NCBI GenBank assembly: GCA_903842065.1
Contig: CAIMKZ010000100.1
Coordinates: 162,478-226,477, forward strand
From: an uncultured Acidobacteriaceae bacterium
GTDB taxonomy: Bacteria > Acidobacteriota > Terriglobia > Terriglobales > Acidobacteriaceae
DNA: 64,000 nt
Direction of reading: 5' to 3'
Below the pieces are notes generated by a model that was not told the DNA's origin, did no database searches, and saw nothing but the letters and a program-made list of their open reading frames with translations. The first letter of the stretch is position 1. Each line of letters begins with the position of its first letter. The translations under genes were made by a program, and so were the position numbers. Below are positions 44,588 through 52,915 of the stretch, in pieces.

Positions 44588-45598
44588 ATGGATCTTGCTC
44601 TGTTACGTATTCTTTTTGTTCTTGTCTTCGGCATAGTCTGCTACTTTCTTCGCCCCTTCGGCATCGCCAACAGTTGGGTGGCGGCGGCGTGCGGTGTAGT
44701 GACGGCCACGGCGGTGATCGTTTTTGAGGCGCGTGTTCGGGCCCTGACGCTACGGCGGCTGATCGGCGCGGTGGCGGGTAGCCTGCTGGGCATTCTTGGC
44801 GCAGCCATGTTCTGCCTGGTGCTGCGCGCGGCTCCACTATCCTCACACGACTCGGCAGCATTGCAGATCTTCGTGCTGCTGCTGATGACCTACGTCGGCC
44901 TTCTGGTCGGCGCCAGCAAGGGGGATATGCTCAATCCCGCGGCGCTGGGAATGTTCTTCTCCTCCGATAAGCCTTCGAGGCGCTCAGCCAAGGTGCTGGA
45001 CACGAGCGTGATCATCGACGGCCGGATCGCCGATATCGCCGAAGCTGGGTTTCTCGACGGCGTCATCGTCATTCCGGAGTTTGTGCTGAGGGAGCTTCAG
45101 GTGGTAGCGGACTCGACCGACGGCTCCAAGCGCCAGCGTGGCCGCCGCGGTTTGGACATGCTTCAGCGGATGCAGTCGAGCGCGAAGATGCAGGTACAGA
45201 TCGTGCCGGACGACTTTCCCTCGATCCGTGAAGTGGACCTGAAGCTGCTCGAGTTGGCCAAGAAATGGGAGGCCAAGGTCGTCACCAACGACTTCAACCT
45301 GAACAAGGTGGCTCACCTGCATCATGTGGACGTGCTCAACATCAACGACCTGGCCAACGCCCTCAAGCCAGTAGTGCTGCCGGGCGAGAAGATGAACGTC
45401 GTGATCCTCAAAGAGGGCAAAGAGTTTAACCAGGGTGTCGGATACCTCGACGACGGAACCATGGTAGTCGTGGACCACGCACGCAAGATGATCGGCAAGA
45501 GCGTGGAGATCGTGGTGACCAGCGTACTCCAGACGGCCAGCGGCAAGATGATCTTCGGCCGCGTGGAAGAGAACGGGCGGGGTCCGGCAGCGGGCTGA
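44588..45598 (+). CDS. PIN/TRAM domain membrane protein (YacL-like)
   Basis: This 336-residue protein has four hydrophobic segments in the first 125 residues, a PIN nuclease-like domain ([16 protein letters not shown] near 137, [12 protein letters not shown] near 235) and a C-terminal TRAM RNA-binding domain ([27 protein letters not shown]). The PIN acidic residues are present. Bacterial YacL-type proteins are poorly characterised; a membrane-tethered RNA-processing role is a reasonable inference. It is transcribed divergently from gcvH. Confidence 0.88.
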   Translation: MDLALLRILFVLVFGIVCYFLRPFGIANSWVAAACGVVTATAVIVFEARVRALTLRRLIGAVAGSLLGILGAAMFCLVLRAAPLSSHDSAALQIFVLLLMTYVGLLVGASKGDMLNPAALGMFFSSDKPSRRSAKVLDTSVIIDGRIADIAEAGFLDGVIVIPEFVLRELQVVADSTDGSKRQRGRRGLDMLQRMQSSAKMQVQIVPDDFPSIREVDLKLLELAKKWEAKVVTNDFNLNKVAHLHHVDVLNINDLANALKPVVLPGEKMNVVILKEGKEFNQGVGYLDDGTMVVVDHARKMIGKSVEIVVTSVLQTASGKMIFGRVEENGRGPAAG

Positions 45599-45663
45599 TC
45601 TACAGCACTTTATTGTCAGCAATAGCATTCGCTGTCAGCAAATGACGCTCATCGAAAACACTC

Positions 45664-45725
45664 TGTCATCTTGAGCGAAGTCCCGCGTCAGCGGGACGGA
45701 GTCGAAAGACCTGCGGTTGTTCTTG
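45664..45725. repeat. GTCATCTTGAGCGAAGTC repeat with inserted hairpin
   Basis: This copy of the 10445-10484 repeat reads TGTCATCTTGAGCGAAGTC, then CCCGCGTCAGCGGGACGGAG, then TCGAAAGACCTGCGGTTG. The inserted CCCGC/GCGGG hairpin distinguishes it. Confidence 0.6.
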
Positions 45726-45760
45726 TATCAACGGATAGCAGTAACTTCGTTACATCCGAT

Positions 45761-46432
45761 CTATTGTGGAGCGGCGGGGCAGGGAAAGATATCGGGATTC
45801 TTCAGGGAATGCAACTCTCCATCCCATGACTCCCAGTTGGCAATATAGCAAGCCACCTCACGGTACATCTTGCCGTCGAACCGCTCCACGATCAGCGATT
45901 TCTCGCTCGCCGAATCGTGCGCGGCCAGCACAATGTCTTTGTACCCCTTGTGCTGCTCGTCCTTGATTGTGATCCGCTCGGCCCCACCGATGCCCTGCTT
46001 ATCTCTGGTATCGAGTAAAAGCCTGTAACCCTGCGCCGTCTTATCGAGAACCCAGAACGCACAGTTCCCTGTAGCCCCGCATCCCGCTTCGTAGTCGTTT
46101 GCCTGGAGGATGAACTCTGGGTTCCCATCGCTGTTCAGATCGGCTTTCTCAACTCGCGAATTCAGCGCCAGCTTGCGGAGTTGTTTCCTATCGGTACTCT
46201 CAAGGTTGCCCTTGTATTTCGAGATCAGGCCGATCACCTTCTCCGTAAGCCCTGTCCTCTCCTCTGCTGTCAGTTCAGCCGAGTTCCGAATCGTCTTCTT
46301 GTATGCAAGCTCGTGCGATTTGCTAAGGCTCCAATAGAAATGGGTAGCGGTCTCCCCGCCAGGAACCACCGCTTGCGCAGCGCAGATGGATGTTGCGAAC
46401 AGTCCAAGACAAAGCAGCAGAGTCAGTCTCAC
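45761..46432 (-). CDS. Secreted hypothetical protein with a Ca-binding-like loop
   Basis: This 223-residue protein has a clear signal peptide (hydrophobic residues about 3-20, cleavage after AQA). The central KADLNSDGNPEFILQ (about 118-132) is a D-x-N-x-D-G calcium-loop motif as in FG-GAP/VCBS repeats, and a second half contains FWVLDKTAQGYRLLLDT. It may be a periplasmic or surface protein of unknown role. It is convergent with nothing and divergent from the OPT transporter gene. Confidence 0.7.
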   Translation of the reverse strand: MRLTLLLCLGLFATSICAAQAVVPGGETATHFYWSLSKSHELAYKKTIRNSAELTAEERTGLTEKVIGLISKYKGNLESTDRKQLRKLALNSRVEKADLNSDGNPEFILQANDYEAGCGATGNCAFWVLDKTAQGYRLLLDTRDKQGIGGAERITIKDEQHKGYKDIVLAAHDSASEKSLIVERFDGKMYREVACYIANWESWDGELHSLKNPDIFPCPAAPQ

Positions 46433-46561
46433 AGCAGAACTTTACACCCATACTTCCGCAGACCCAAATTCCGGCCTGAATCAATCCCACCCACCCAGCT
46501 AAATCCCCCTGTTAATCCCCCCGTCCCCGCTGCTAAACTCGCTCAGCGAGGAAAAGAACGC

Positions 46562-48766
46562 ATGAGCACACCTTCTGCGACCCCTAAGAAACCCACCGAC
46601 TTCCAGCCCTTCATCCCTGCCAGCCAAGCCCCGCCCGAGTTCACCTGGCGCGCTGTGCTGCTCGGCTGCCTCTTCGGCATCATCTTCGGTGGAGTCACCG
46701 TCTACGTCGGCCTCAAAGCCGGCCTCACCGTTGCCGCCTCTATCCCTATCGCGGTCATCTCCATCAACCTGCTGCGCTACAAGGGCAAGCCCTCGGTGCT
46801 TGAGACCGTCATCGTCCAGACCGCGGGCAACGCCGGCCAGTCCATCGCCGCCGGAGTCATCTTCACCCTGCCCGCACTCATCTTCCTGGGCTTCGACCTC
46901 GAGTACTTCCGCATCTTCATGCTCGCCCTCATCGGCGGATTCCTCGGCGTCCTCTTCATGGTGCCGCTGCGCCGCCCGCTCATCGTTGAAGAGCACGGCG
47001 TCCTCCAGTTCCCTGAAGGCACCGCTTGCGCCGACGTCATCAAGGCCGGCGCATCCGGCGGGTCAACAGCGTCAAGAGTGTTCGCCGGCCTCGGCCTCGG
47101 CGCGCTCTATGCGGCCTTCCAGAACGGCAACCTATTCGGCGCATGGCCAGCAACGCCCGAGTACCGGCCCGACTTCGGCCCCGAACACGTCCTCAAGGGC
47201 TCCTCCATCAAGGCCGATGCCACGGCCGAGTATCTTGGCGTGGGCTACATCATCGGCTCGCGCACAGCAGGAATCATGGTCGCCGGCGGCGCTCTCTCCT
47301 GGCTCGTCTTGATGCCGCTGATCTACTTCTTCGGCAAGGGACTCGATCACGCCATCTACCCCGGAACCGCGCTCATTCGCGACATGGGGCCCAGCGACCT
47401 CTGGATCACCTACATCCGGCCCATGGGCGCGGGCGCAGTGGCCGCCGCCGGACTCATCACCCTCTGCAAGACACTGCCCACCATCATCAGCGCGCTCCGT
47501 TCCGGCTTCAAAAATATGGGCAAGAGCAAGGCCGAGGCCGAAAACACCATCCGCACCGAGCGCGACCTCTCCATGGGTTTTGCAGTCTTCGGCTGCATCG
47601 CCCTCGTCGTGCTTATGTTCTTCTTCCTCTGGTTCAAGCCCGTCCCCGGCGCGCAGTTGGGATTCGTACAGAACCTCGCCGCTTCGCTGCTCATTATCTT
47701 CTTTGGGTTCCTGTTCGTCACCGTCAGCTCGCGCATCGTGGGCTTGATCGGCAGCTCAGCGAATCCTATCTCCGGCATGACAATTGCCACTTTGATGGCC
47801 ACCAGCGCCATCTTCCTGGTTGCCGGATGGACCGCTCCGGCCTTCGGCGCGCTCGCCATCACCGTCGGCGGCGTAGTCTGCATCGCTTCGGCCGAGGCCG
47901 GCGACACATCTCAGGACCTCAAGACCGGCTACCTGCTCGGCTCAACGCCCATCAAGCAGCGGATCGCCTTCTTCCTCGGCATCATCTTCTCCACCATCGC
48001 CATCGGCGGCACGCTCTTTGCCATGAACCGCGGCCTCGAGGAGTTCCGCGCGGCCCCCCACGCCTGGGACCTCCAGGCCTCGCATCCCGGCGTCCAGATC
48101 CTGACCAACAGCCCAAGCCTCGTCGATCAGTTCCCGGTCAAGAACTCCAACGGACCCACTACCACCCACAACAAGAGCGAGTACGTTCTGCTCAGCGCCA
48201 TCGGGTCCTCTGAATTGGCAGATGGCAAGTACCTCTACTCGCCTGTGACACATCAAATCGAAGTCCAGTGGATCCCTGGCATCGGCTCCGAGCAGGTAGC
48301 CGCGCCGCAGGCAAGATTGATGGCCACGGTCATCAACGGCATCCTCACCCGCAAGCTGCCCTGGGGACTGGTGCTGCTCGGCGTCTCCATCGTCATCGTG
48401 GTGGAACTGCTCGGCATCCGCTCGCTCACCTTCGCCGTCGGGGCCTATCTCTCCATCGGAACCACGCTGGCCATCTTCACCGGCGGCGTCATCCGCTTCC
48501 TGGTGGACAGCGCTGTTGAAAGGGCGGGCGGCAAGAATGAGGGCGACGTCAGCCCGGGTTCGCTCTTCGCCTCAGGCCTCATCGCCGCCGGCGGCATCAT
48601 GGGACTGATAGGCGTAATGAACGCCTTCGTCCAGACCACCTGGCACGTACCGAACTTACTCTCCCTGCCCCACGGCCCGCTGTACAACAACATCGTGTCA
48701 GTGGTGGCCTTCGCCGCACTGGCGTTCTCGCTGTATTACTTTGCGAGGAAGCCGCTGAAGAAGTAG
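46562..48766 (+). CDS. OPT family oligopeptide transporter
   Basis: This 734-residue inner-membrane transporter has about 14-16 hydrophobic segments. FTWRAVLLGCLFGIIFGGVTVYVGLKAGLTV-type sequence opens the first helices, and FPEGTACADVIKAG (about 148-161) is a hallmark of bacterial OPT/YSL proteins; ANPISGMTIATLM lies in the middle. Substrates are small peptides or metal chelates. The ATG at 46562 follows GAGGAAA; the frame remains open upstream but over a different gene's antisense. A relic of a second OPT gene lies at 49434-49550. Confidence 0.9.
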   Translation: MSTPSATPKKPTDFQPFIPASQAPPEFTWRAVLLGCLFGIIFGGVTVYVGLKAGLTVAASIPIAVISINLLRYKGKPSVLETVIVQTAGNAGQSIAAGVIFTLPALIFLGFDLEYFRIFMLALIGGFLGVLFMVPLRRPLIVEEHGVLQFPEGTACADVIKAGASGGSTASRVFAGLGLGALYAAFQNGNLFGAWPATPEYRPDFGPEHVLKGSSIKADATAEYLGVGYIIGSRTAGIMVAGGALSWLVLMPLIYFFGKGLDHAIYPGTALIRDMGPSDLWITYIRPMGAGAVAAAGLITLCKTLPTIISALRSGFKNMGKSKAEAENTIRTERDLSMGFAVFGCIALVVLMFFFLWFKPVPGAQLGFVQNLAASLLIIFFGFLFVTVSSRIVGLIGSSANPISGMTIATLMATSAIFLVAGWTAPAFGALAITVGGVVCIASAEAGDTSQDLKTGYLLGSTPIKQRIAFFLGIIFSTIAIGGTLFAMNRGLEEFRAAPHAWDLQASHPGVQILTNSPSLVDQFPVKNSNGPTTTHNKSEYVLLSAIGSSELADGKYLYSPVTHQIEVQWIPGIGSEQVAAPQARLMATVINGILTRKLPWGLVLLGVSIVIVVELLGIRSLTFAVGAYLSIGTTLAIFTGGVIRFLVDSAVERAGGKNEGDVSPGSLFASGLIAAGGIMGLIGVMNAFVQTTWHVPNLLSLPHGPLYNNIVSVVAFAALAFSLYYFARKPLKK

Positions 48767-48795
48767 TTACTTCAACAGCCTGACACTCACTACGT

Positions 48796-48819
48796 ACAGC
48801 CGGTCGCGAGACCGGCTGT
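48796..48819 (+). terminator. Terminator after the OPT gene
   Basis: ACAGCCGGTC and GACCGGCTGT pair over a GCGA tetraloop, 29 bp after the OPT stop, followed by CGTGTCTTTGG. The stem core resembles the AGCCGGTC hairpins at 5401 and 10549. Confidence 0.7.
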
Positions 48820-48869
48820 CGTGTCTTTGGTTATAAGATAGTTGCAATCCTATCGATCCGGTGGCACGC

Positions 48870-49406
48870 ATGAGCAGTTTGAAGTCACAAATTGTGACCT
48901 CAAAAGTCGGGGTCCCCGCTGAACGCGTCGAGCGGCGCATCCTCTCGATTCGCGGGCATAAGGTGATGCTCGATTTCGATCTCGCTGCTTTATATGAAGT
49001 TGAGACCAAATCGCTAAACTTGTCTGTCCGGCGAAACCTGGAACGGTTCCCTGAAGACTTCATGTTTCAGTTGACGCAGGACGAGTTCGACAACTTGAGG
49101 TTGCAATTTGAAACCTCAAGATTTTGGGGTGGGCGGCGGTATCGGCCTTATGCCTTCACAGAACAAGGCGTAGCCATGCTATCAAGCGTGCTGCGCAGCC
49201 CCCGCGCCGTGCAGGTCAACATCGCCATCATGCGTGCATTCGTCAAACTCAGAGAAATTCTCGCCTCGCACCAGGAACTAGCCCGCCGCTTCGAAGAGAT
49301 GGAGAGTCGCTACGACGCTCAGTTCCACGCCGTCTTTGAAGCGATCAGCGAACTGATGGCCCCGGAGGAAGAACCCAAACATCAGATCGGGTTTGGAGTT
49401 GAGTGA
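48870..49406 (+). CDS. ORF6N domain protein
   Basis: This protein is about 178 residues from the ATG at 48870 (a GTG three codons earlier is possible). The ORF6N DNA-binding domain is recognised by [18 protein letters not shown] (about 27-44), [17 protein letters not shown] and [16 protein letters not shown] helical C-terminal part follows. ORF6N proteins derive from phage antirepressor-like genes and are common on mobile elements. It lies between the intact OPT gene and the decayed 3' end of a paralogue, so it probably arrived by insertion or recombination. Confidence 0.85.
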   Translation: MSSLKSQIVTSKVGVPAERVERRILSIRGHKVMLDFDLAALYEVETKSLNLSVRRNLERFPEDFMFQLTQDEFDNLRLQFETSRFWGGRRYRPYAFTEQGVAMLSSVLRSPRAVQVNIAIMRAFVKLREILASHQELARRFEEMESRYDAQFHAVFEAISELMAPEEEPKHQIGFGVE

Positions 49407-49433
49407 GGAGAAATTGGCTCCCAACCGGTATCT

Positions 49434-49550
49434 ATCGCCCTCACCGCCCTGCCCCACGGCATCCTCTTCCACGACTGGGTCTCGGTAATAGCCTTCACCG
49501 CGCTGGCCTTCTCGCTGTAGTACTTCGCGAGAAAGCAGCTGAAGAAATAA
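49434..49550 (+). pseudogene. Remnant of the 3' end of a second OPT gene
   Basis: Read from 49434, 39 codons match the C-terminus of the OPT protein (ALPHG, then VIAFTALAFSL, YFARK and LKK), interrupted by a TAG where the intact gene has TAT (Tyr) and ending in TAA at 49550. Many differences are at third codon positions, so it looks like a paralogue that diverged while functional and was then deleted. Confidence 0.75.
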
Positions 49551-49593
49551 ACAAATGTTGATATGAAAAGGTAGTGCTGGCACCTTGTGCTGT

Positions 49594-49620
49594 CCGATAT
49601 ATCGGTGTACTATATGCACA
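49594..49620. promoter_or_regulatory. Palindromic operator-like sites before the AIPR gene
   Basis: CCGATATATCGG (49594-49605) is a perfect 12-bp palindrome, followed by an imperfect GTGT-N9-ACAC repeat (49604-49620) and a GTGCGCAC palindrome near 49632. They lie 70-100 bp upstream of the AIPR gene start. Confidence 0.45.
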
Positions 49621-49690
49621 CTGGCGCCATCGTGCGCACAGTGTAAGAAAATCCAAGCCGCATTGTCGGCATTGCACAAGGAGCACACCA

Positions 49691-50941
49691 ATGGGCAAAT
49701 CTGTCCACCGTATCCGCGCATTTGAAATGCGCAAAATCTCCCACCCCGTCTTCTCCGACATCGATAAATACTGGCTAACTGTGGCCGCGAAGGATTTTCC
49801 TGCAGGGATTAGTACGTCTGCGAACGCGCGCGATCCAGTCGGTCTAAACAGACGCGTCTATAAGGATGTCCGAAGCAGTCTCGATGGAATCACCGCTACG
49901 CCCGGTTCGTTCGACTTAATGAACAAGGGAATAACAATCTTGGCCAGAGCGGTGAAGCTGATCGACAAAGCAGAAGGCCTACTCGATATCGTTATCGACG
50001 ATGACGATGGCGGTATTGTAGATGGCGCTCACACCGCGAAGATCATCGAAGAGGCCAACGAAGACGGATCAATCCCTGACGAGCAATTTGTCGAGGTTTA
50101 CATCCGCACCGGCGTCAATGACGAACTTATCAGTGACATCGCCCGCGGCCTCAACACTGGAATTCAAGTGGCCCCTCAGTCAATCTATAACATCGCCGGG
50201 GTCTTCGACTGGCTCAAAGAGGAAATTAACGGCCAATCCTACACAGATCGTATTTCTTGGCGAGAGAGCGACGACGAGGACTACGATGTCAGGGATCTTA
50301 TCGCTGTCCTCGAAGTCTTCAACATATTTGACTTTCCAAATGATGTGAATGTCGGGAAGCACCCCATATCTGCCTATGAGAAGTGGAGTGTTCCACTGAA
50401 GAAGTTCGCAGATGATTTTGAGGAAAACAAAGACGCGCTCAAGAACAGCAAGTACTATCGGCTTCGGCATTTACTCAAGGATGGATTGGCCCTTTATGAC
50501 CAAATCCGGCATGACTTCCGCGAAATGCACAACGAGGACGGTGGCCGGGCGGGCAAGATGAACATTATCGAGCAAGCCTCTGCGCATCGTGGCAGCTTTG
50601 ATTTCCCGTTCGCGAGCTTACCTGAGAACGAATACCGGCTCACTAAAGGCGCAACATTCCCGATCCTTGCGGCTTTTCGTGCGTACGTAGAGGAGAATCC
50701 CAAAACAGGAGATGCCCGATGGCGCGGCGGGTTCGACAGAATCCTAAAGGTTTGGGAAGATGTTGGGCTTAACCTCGTCGAGGAAACATTTCAGCTAACC
50801 AGAGAAGGCGTGCGTAACCCCGACGCAATTGGGAAAAACCGCAAGCACTGGGCCAACCTGTACATGCGGCTGCAAGTAAGGCTGCTCCAAGAGCGACTTC
50901 AAGAACAACAAGAAAAGGCTCCGGCGCGGAGGCGAAAGTAA
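49691..50941 (+). CDS. AIPR family protein (abortive infection phage resistance type)
   Basis: This protein is 416 residues from the ATG at 49691, which has AAGGAG at seven bases. The AIPR core is suggested by FDLMNKGITILA (about 77-88) and GGIVDGAHTAKIIEE (about 108-122), matching the N-N-G-I-T and V-N-G-x-Q-T blocks of PF10592, and by ARGLNTGIQV. The final 30 residues are Gln/Arg-rich. It is shorter than typical AIPR proteins and has no partner gene. The base composition is more AT-rich than its surroundings, and it neighbours toxin-antitoxin genes, which fits a defence role; function is inferred. Confidence 0.75.
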   Translation: MGKSVHRIRAFEMRKISHPVFSDIDKYWLTVAAKDFPAGISTSANARDPVGLNRRVYKDVRSSLDGITATPGSFDLMNKGITILARAVKLIDKAEGLLDIVIDDDDGGIVDGAHTAKIIEEANEDGSIPDEQFVEVYIRTGVNDELISDIARGLNTGIQVAPQSIYNIAGVFDWLKEEINGQSYTDRISWRESDDEDYDVRDLIAVLEVFNIFDFPNDVNVGKHPISAYEKWSVPLKKFADDFEENKDALKNSKYYRLRHLLKDGLALYDQIRHDFREMHNEDGGRAGKMNIIEQASAHRGSFDFPFASLPENEYRLTKGATFPILAAFRAYVEENPKTGDARWRGGFDRILKVWEDVGLNLVEETFQLTREGVRNPDAIGKNRKHWANLYMRLQVRLLQERLQEQQEKAPARRRK

Positions 50942-51006
50942 GCCATCTCATCGGAAGCCCAAGGTTCTCCCAGGTCTCGCTTTTGAGGCCTGGGGAAGCC
51001 TCCAGA

Positions 51007-51087
51007 TCACGCCACCACCCTCAACCTCACGCCCTCCTGCTCCTGCAAGCAAGCGATGATATTGAACAGCTTCGCCGCCGTCGGCAT
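51007..51087 (-). pseudogene. C-terminal remnant of a HigA-like antitoxin
   Basis: Twenty-six codons (ATG to TGA) reproduce the C-terminus of the antitoxins at 52212 and 52916 (PTAAKLF, then ACLQEQEGVRLRVV). Its ATG overlaps the vapC stop (TGATG). The rest of the gene is missing, probably replaced when vapBC entered. Confidence 0.75.
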
Positions 51088-51524
51088 CAGCCGAGCTTTT
51101 TCGCATCCAGTACCTGAATCTCCGCATACCGCTCGAAGTCCTGTGTGTTGAAGGTCAGAATCCGGTCGATTTCGTGCACCCGCATCGCCGCCACCAGCCG
51201 CGCATCGTGCACGCTCTTTCCCGAGACACCGAAGGCGGTAACGATCCGCTCCCACTCGTCGTGCAATGGCAGCTCCGGCAGCAGATTGAAGATTCGCTTC
51301 AGCGCCGCAAGCTCATTCCTCGCCTGTTCCACCGTGTATCCCAGACCGTTGGCGTCAAGCGGGCGCGTTGCCACCGCCCAGAACTCCACCAGGTTCTGCT
51401 GGACGATATGCAGAATTTCACCATTGGAGCGCAACGCCCGCAGAGCGCGAAGCGCAATCGCCGCGTGGGGGTGGTGCGGCTGTGCCAGCCGCAAGAGAAT
51501 ATTGGTGTCGACGAGAATCGCCAT
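51087..51524 (-). CDS. vapC: PIN-domain toxin
   Basis: This 145-residue PIN endoribonuclease is of the VapC type. The acidic residues are Asp6 (ILVDTNILLR), Glu47 region (QQNLVEFWAVA), Asp106 region (SVHDARLVAAM) and a late Asp/Asn pair (LTFNTQDFERY). It would cleave RNA when not bound by its antitoxin. Its ATG abuts the stop of the antitoxin gene without a gap, the normal vapBC arrangement. It appears intact. Confidence 0.88.
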   Translation of the reverse strand: MAILVDTNILLRLAQPHHPHAAIALRALRALRSNGEILHIVQQNLVEFWAVATRPLDANGLGYTVEQARNELAALKRIFNLLPELPLHDEWERIVTAFGVSGKSVHDARLVAAMRVHEIDRILTFNTQDFERYAEIQVLDAKKLG

Positions 51525-51794
51525 CTAAGCGCCGCGCGTACCGTAGATCGATTCCCGGCCGATGGCATCGTCCGCGAGCAGCGGCGTCGAGGGCGCATGA
51601 CCTTCGCTCCAGGCCGCAAGCGCCCTCACCCATTCCTCGGCCGAATCCCGCGCACCTGCCGAGACACACGTCTTCAGCCGCTCGCGAATGCTCGCAAGCC
51701 CAACCTCGGCAACTTCGTCCCAGCCCTTTATTAGGCCGGCGCGAATCGCTTGTCCAGCGATGTTCTCCTGCTCGGGATTGAGTTGAATGGTCAT
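51525..51794 (-). CDS. vapB: Antitoxin of the PIN toxin (putative)
   Basis: This protein is 89 residues from the ATG at 51792-51794 (a TTG four codons earlier is possible). A short MTIQLNPEQ beta-strand and two helices at the N-terminus suggest a ribbon-helix-helix DNA-binding antitoxin; the C-terminal half is variable and would wrap the toxin. The identification rests mainly on its position directly before vapC. Confidence 0.75.
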   Translation of the reverse strand: MTIQLNPEQENIAGQAIRAGLIKGWDEVAEVGLASIRERLKTCVSAGARDSAEEWVRALAAWSEGHAPSTPLLADDAIGRESIYGTRGA

Positions 51795-51863
51795 AGTAAC
51801 CGGCAAACCTGCTGCCTCATTGTACCCCGGTTATTCTTGCGGGGATGAGCTGCGCCATCGACG

Positions 51864-52139
51864 TCAACTTACCTGTTCGGCAACCAGCCGCGCCCGGCCC
51901 CGTTCACTGACTTCGGCCACGAGTTGGCGCATTCCTTCTTCGGTGATCTCGCGCCCCTCACCACGTGCCACAGCGGCGCGCGCCTGATCGAGCGTGGAGC
52001 GAAACTCCAGGCGACGGCGCTCGCGCTCCTCCCACAAAGCAAGAGCTTCGCCAATCGCATCGTCCTCGCGCCGCAACCGGCCCGCGAGAACGGCCTGCCG
52101 AGCAAAGGCTCTTTGATCGGATGTCAACTGGACTTCCAT
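51864..52139 (-). CDS. ParD-like antitoxin without toxin
   Basis: This 91-residue protein has MEVQLTSDQRAFARQAVLAGR then EDDAIGEALALWEERERRRLE, the pattern of ParD/CopG-type antitoxins (ribbon-helix-helix plus helical tail). GGAG precedes the ATG at 52139. ParD genes are normally followed by parE; here the next gene downstream is vapB, 69 bp away, so the toxin has been lost or replaced. Confidence 0.75.
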   Translation of the reverse strand: MEVQLTSDQRAFARQAVLAGRLRREDDAIGEALALWEERERRRLEFRSTLDQARAAVARGEGREITEEGMRQLVAEVSERGRARLVAEQVS

Positions 52140-52211
52140 TGCCGCAGCTCCTGCTCCAAGAATACGCCAAAACCTGTTTTCGCGCGTTTCCGGTCCATTG
52201 CCGGTACGCCC

Positions 52212-52523
52212 TCACGCCACCACCCGCAACCGCACGCCTTCCTGCTCCTGCAAGCAAGCGATGATACTGAATAGCTTCGCTGCCGTCGGGTTCCCTTTTG
52301 GTCCGAACATCTGGTGCAGCGTCTTTGCATGAATTCCGGTCTTCTCGGCCAGCGCCGGAAAGCCCAGAGTCGCGTTGATAAAGTCGCGCAGAATCTCGCG
52401 GCCCAGGTCGCCCTCGCCACCAAGCAATGCCTCAATCGCATCGCTCAGCAGTCCGCGCCGGAAGCTCTCATCGCTCCGTACCCGCGCCTGCACCGTCTCG
52501 CGAAAGTCCCTCGTCAACGCCAT
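52212..52523 (-). CDS. HigA-like helix-turn-helix antitoxin
   Basis: This 103-residue antidote protein has a helix-turn-helix formed by GFPALAEKTGIHAKTLHQMFGP (about 54-75) and the family tail NPTAAKLFSIIACLQ. It binds its own promoter and the RelE-type toxin. It overlaps the broken toxin gene by ten bases. It is a clear paralogue of the gene at 52916 and of the fragment at 51007. Confidence 0.85.
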   Translation of the reverse strand: MALTRDFRETVQARVRSDESFRRGLLSDAIEALLGGEGDLGREILRDFINATLGFPALAEKTGIHAKTLHQMFGPKGNPTAAKLFSIIACLQEQEGVRLRVVA

Positions 52524-52849
52524 ACCGTGCTCCTCTTCTGCTGCTTGTAGTCCTGCCAGCAGGCCTTTGCCAGTTCAATGTCTTTCTGTTGTCGCAGCTT
52601 CGATCCGCCCGTCAGCAGAATGACGATCTCCTCGCCGTCCTTGCCGAAGTACACGCGGTATCCCGGCCCGAAGTCGATGCGGTACTCAAAGACTCCGCTG
52701 CCCACGCCCTTTGCATTCGAGAAGTTGCCCAGCCCAAGCCGGTAGAGAGCGGTCGTCACCTTCCGCGCCGCCTCAGAGTTCAGGCGCGCAAATCACTCGG
52801 AGAAGAGACTCCGCCCATCCAGCCGCACGTACTCGCGGATGCCGATCAC
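52514..52849 (-). pseudogene. HigB/RelE-family toxin broken by an in-frame TGA
   Basis: From a GTG at 52849 the frame reads VIGIREYVRLDGRSLFSE, then TGA (52795-52793), then FARLNSEAARKVTTALYRLG and on to a normal HigB C-terminus (YRIDFGPGYRVYFGKDGEEI, then ILLTGGSKLRQQKDI). Relatives have Trp at the stop position, so a TGG to TGA change inactivated it. A product restarted from an internal GTG (52759, 81 residues) would lack the N-terminal strand. Confidence 0.8.
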
Positions 52850-52915
52850 TTCTTGATGGTAGTATATATTTTACCTTTAAGTCAACGTCAGACCGCTTCT
52901 TCCTCAGCTATTCCT

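Noticed and set aside
47026..48213. 395-codon ORF overlapping the OPT gene in another frame
   Set aside because: Arg/His/Gln/Leu-rich out-of-frame reading of a certain OPT gene.
49574..49690. Longer N-terminus for the AIPR gene
   Set aside because: The added 39 residues are His/Arg/Cys-rich and cross the palindromic leader; the ATG at 49691 has a strong AAGGAG.
48861..50941. Complete prophage or integrative element
   Set aside because: ORF6N and AIPR genes suggest mobility, but no integrase, structural gene, tRNA target or clear attachment repeats were found.
52793..52795. Selenocysteine at the TGA of the HigB toxin
   Set aside because: Family members have tryptophan there, no selenocysteine insertion hairpin follows, and RelE-type toxins do not use selenocysteine; nonsense mutation is simpler.
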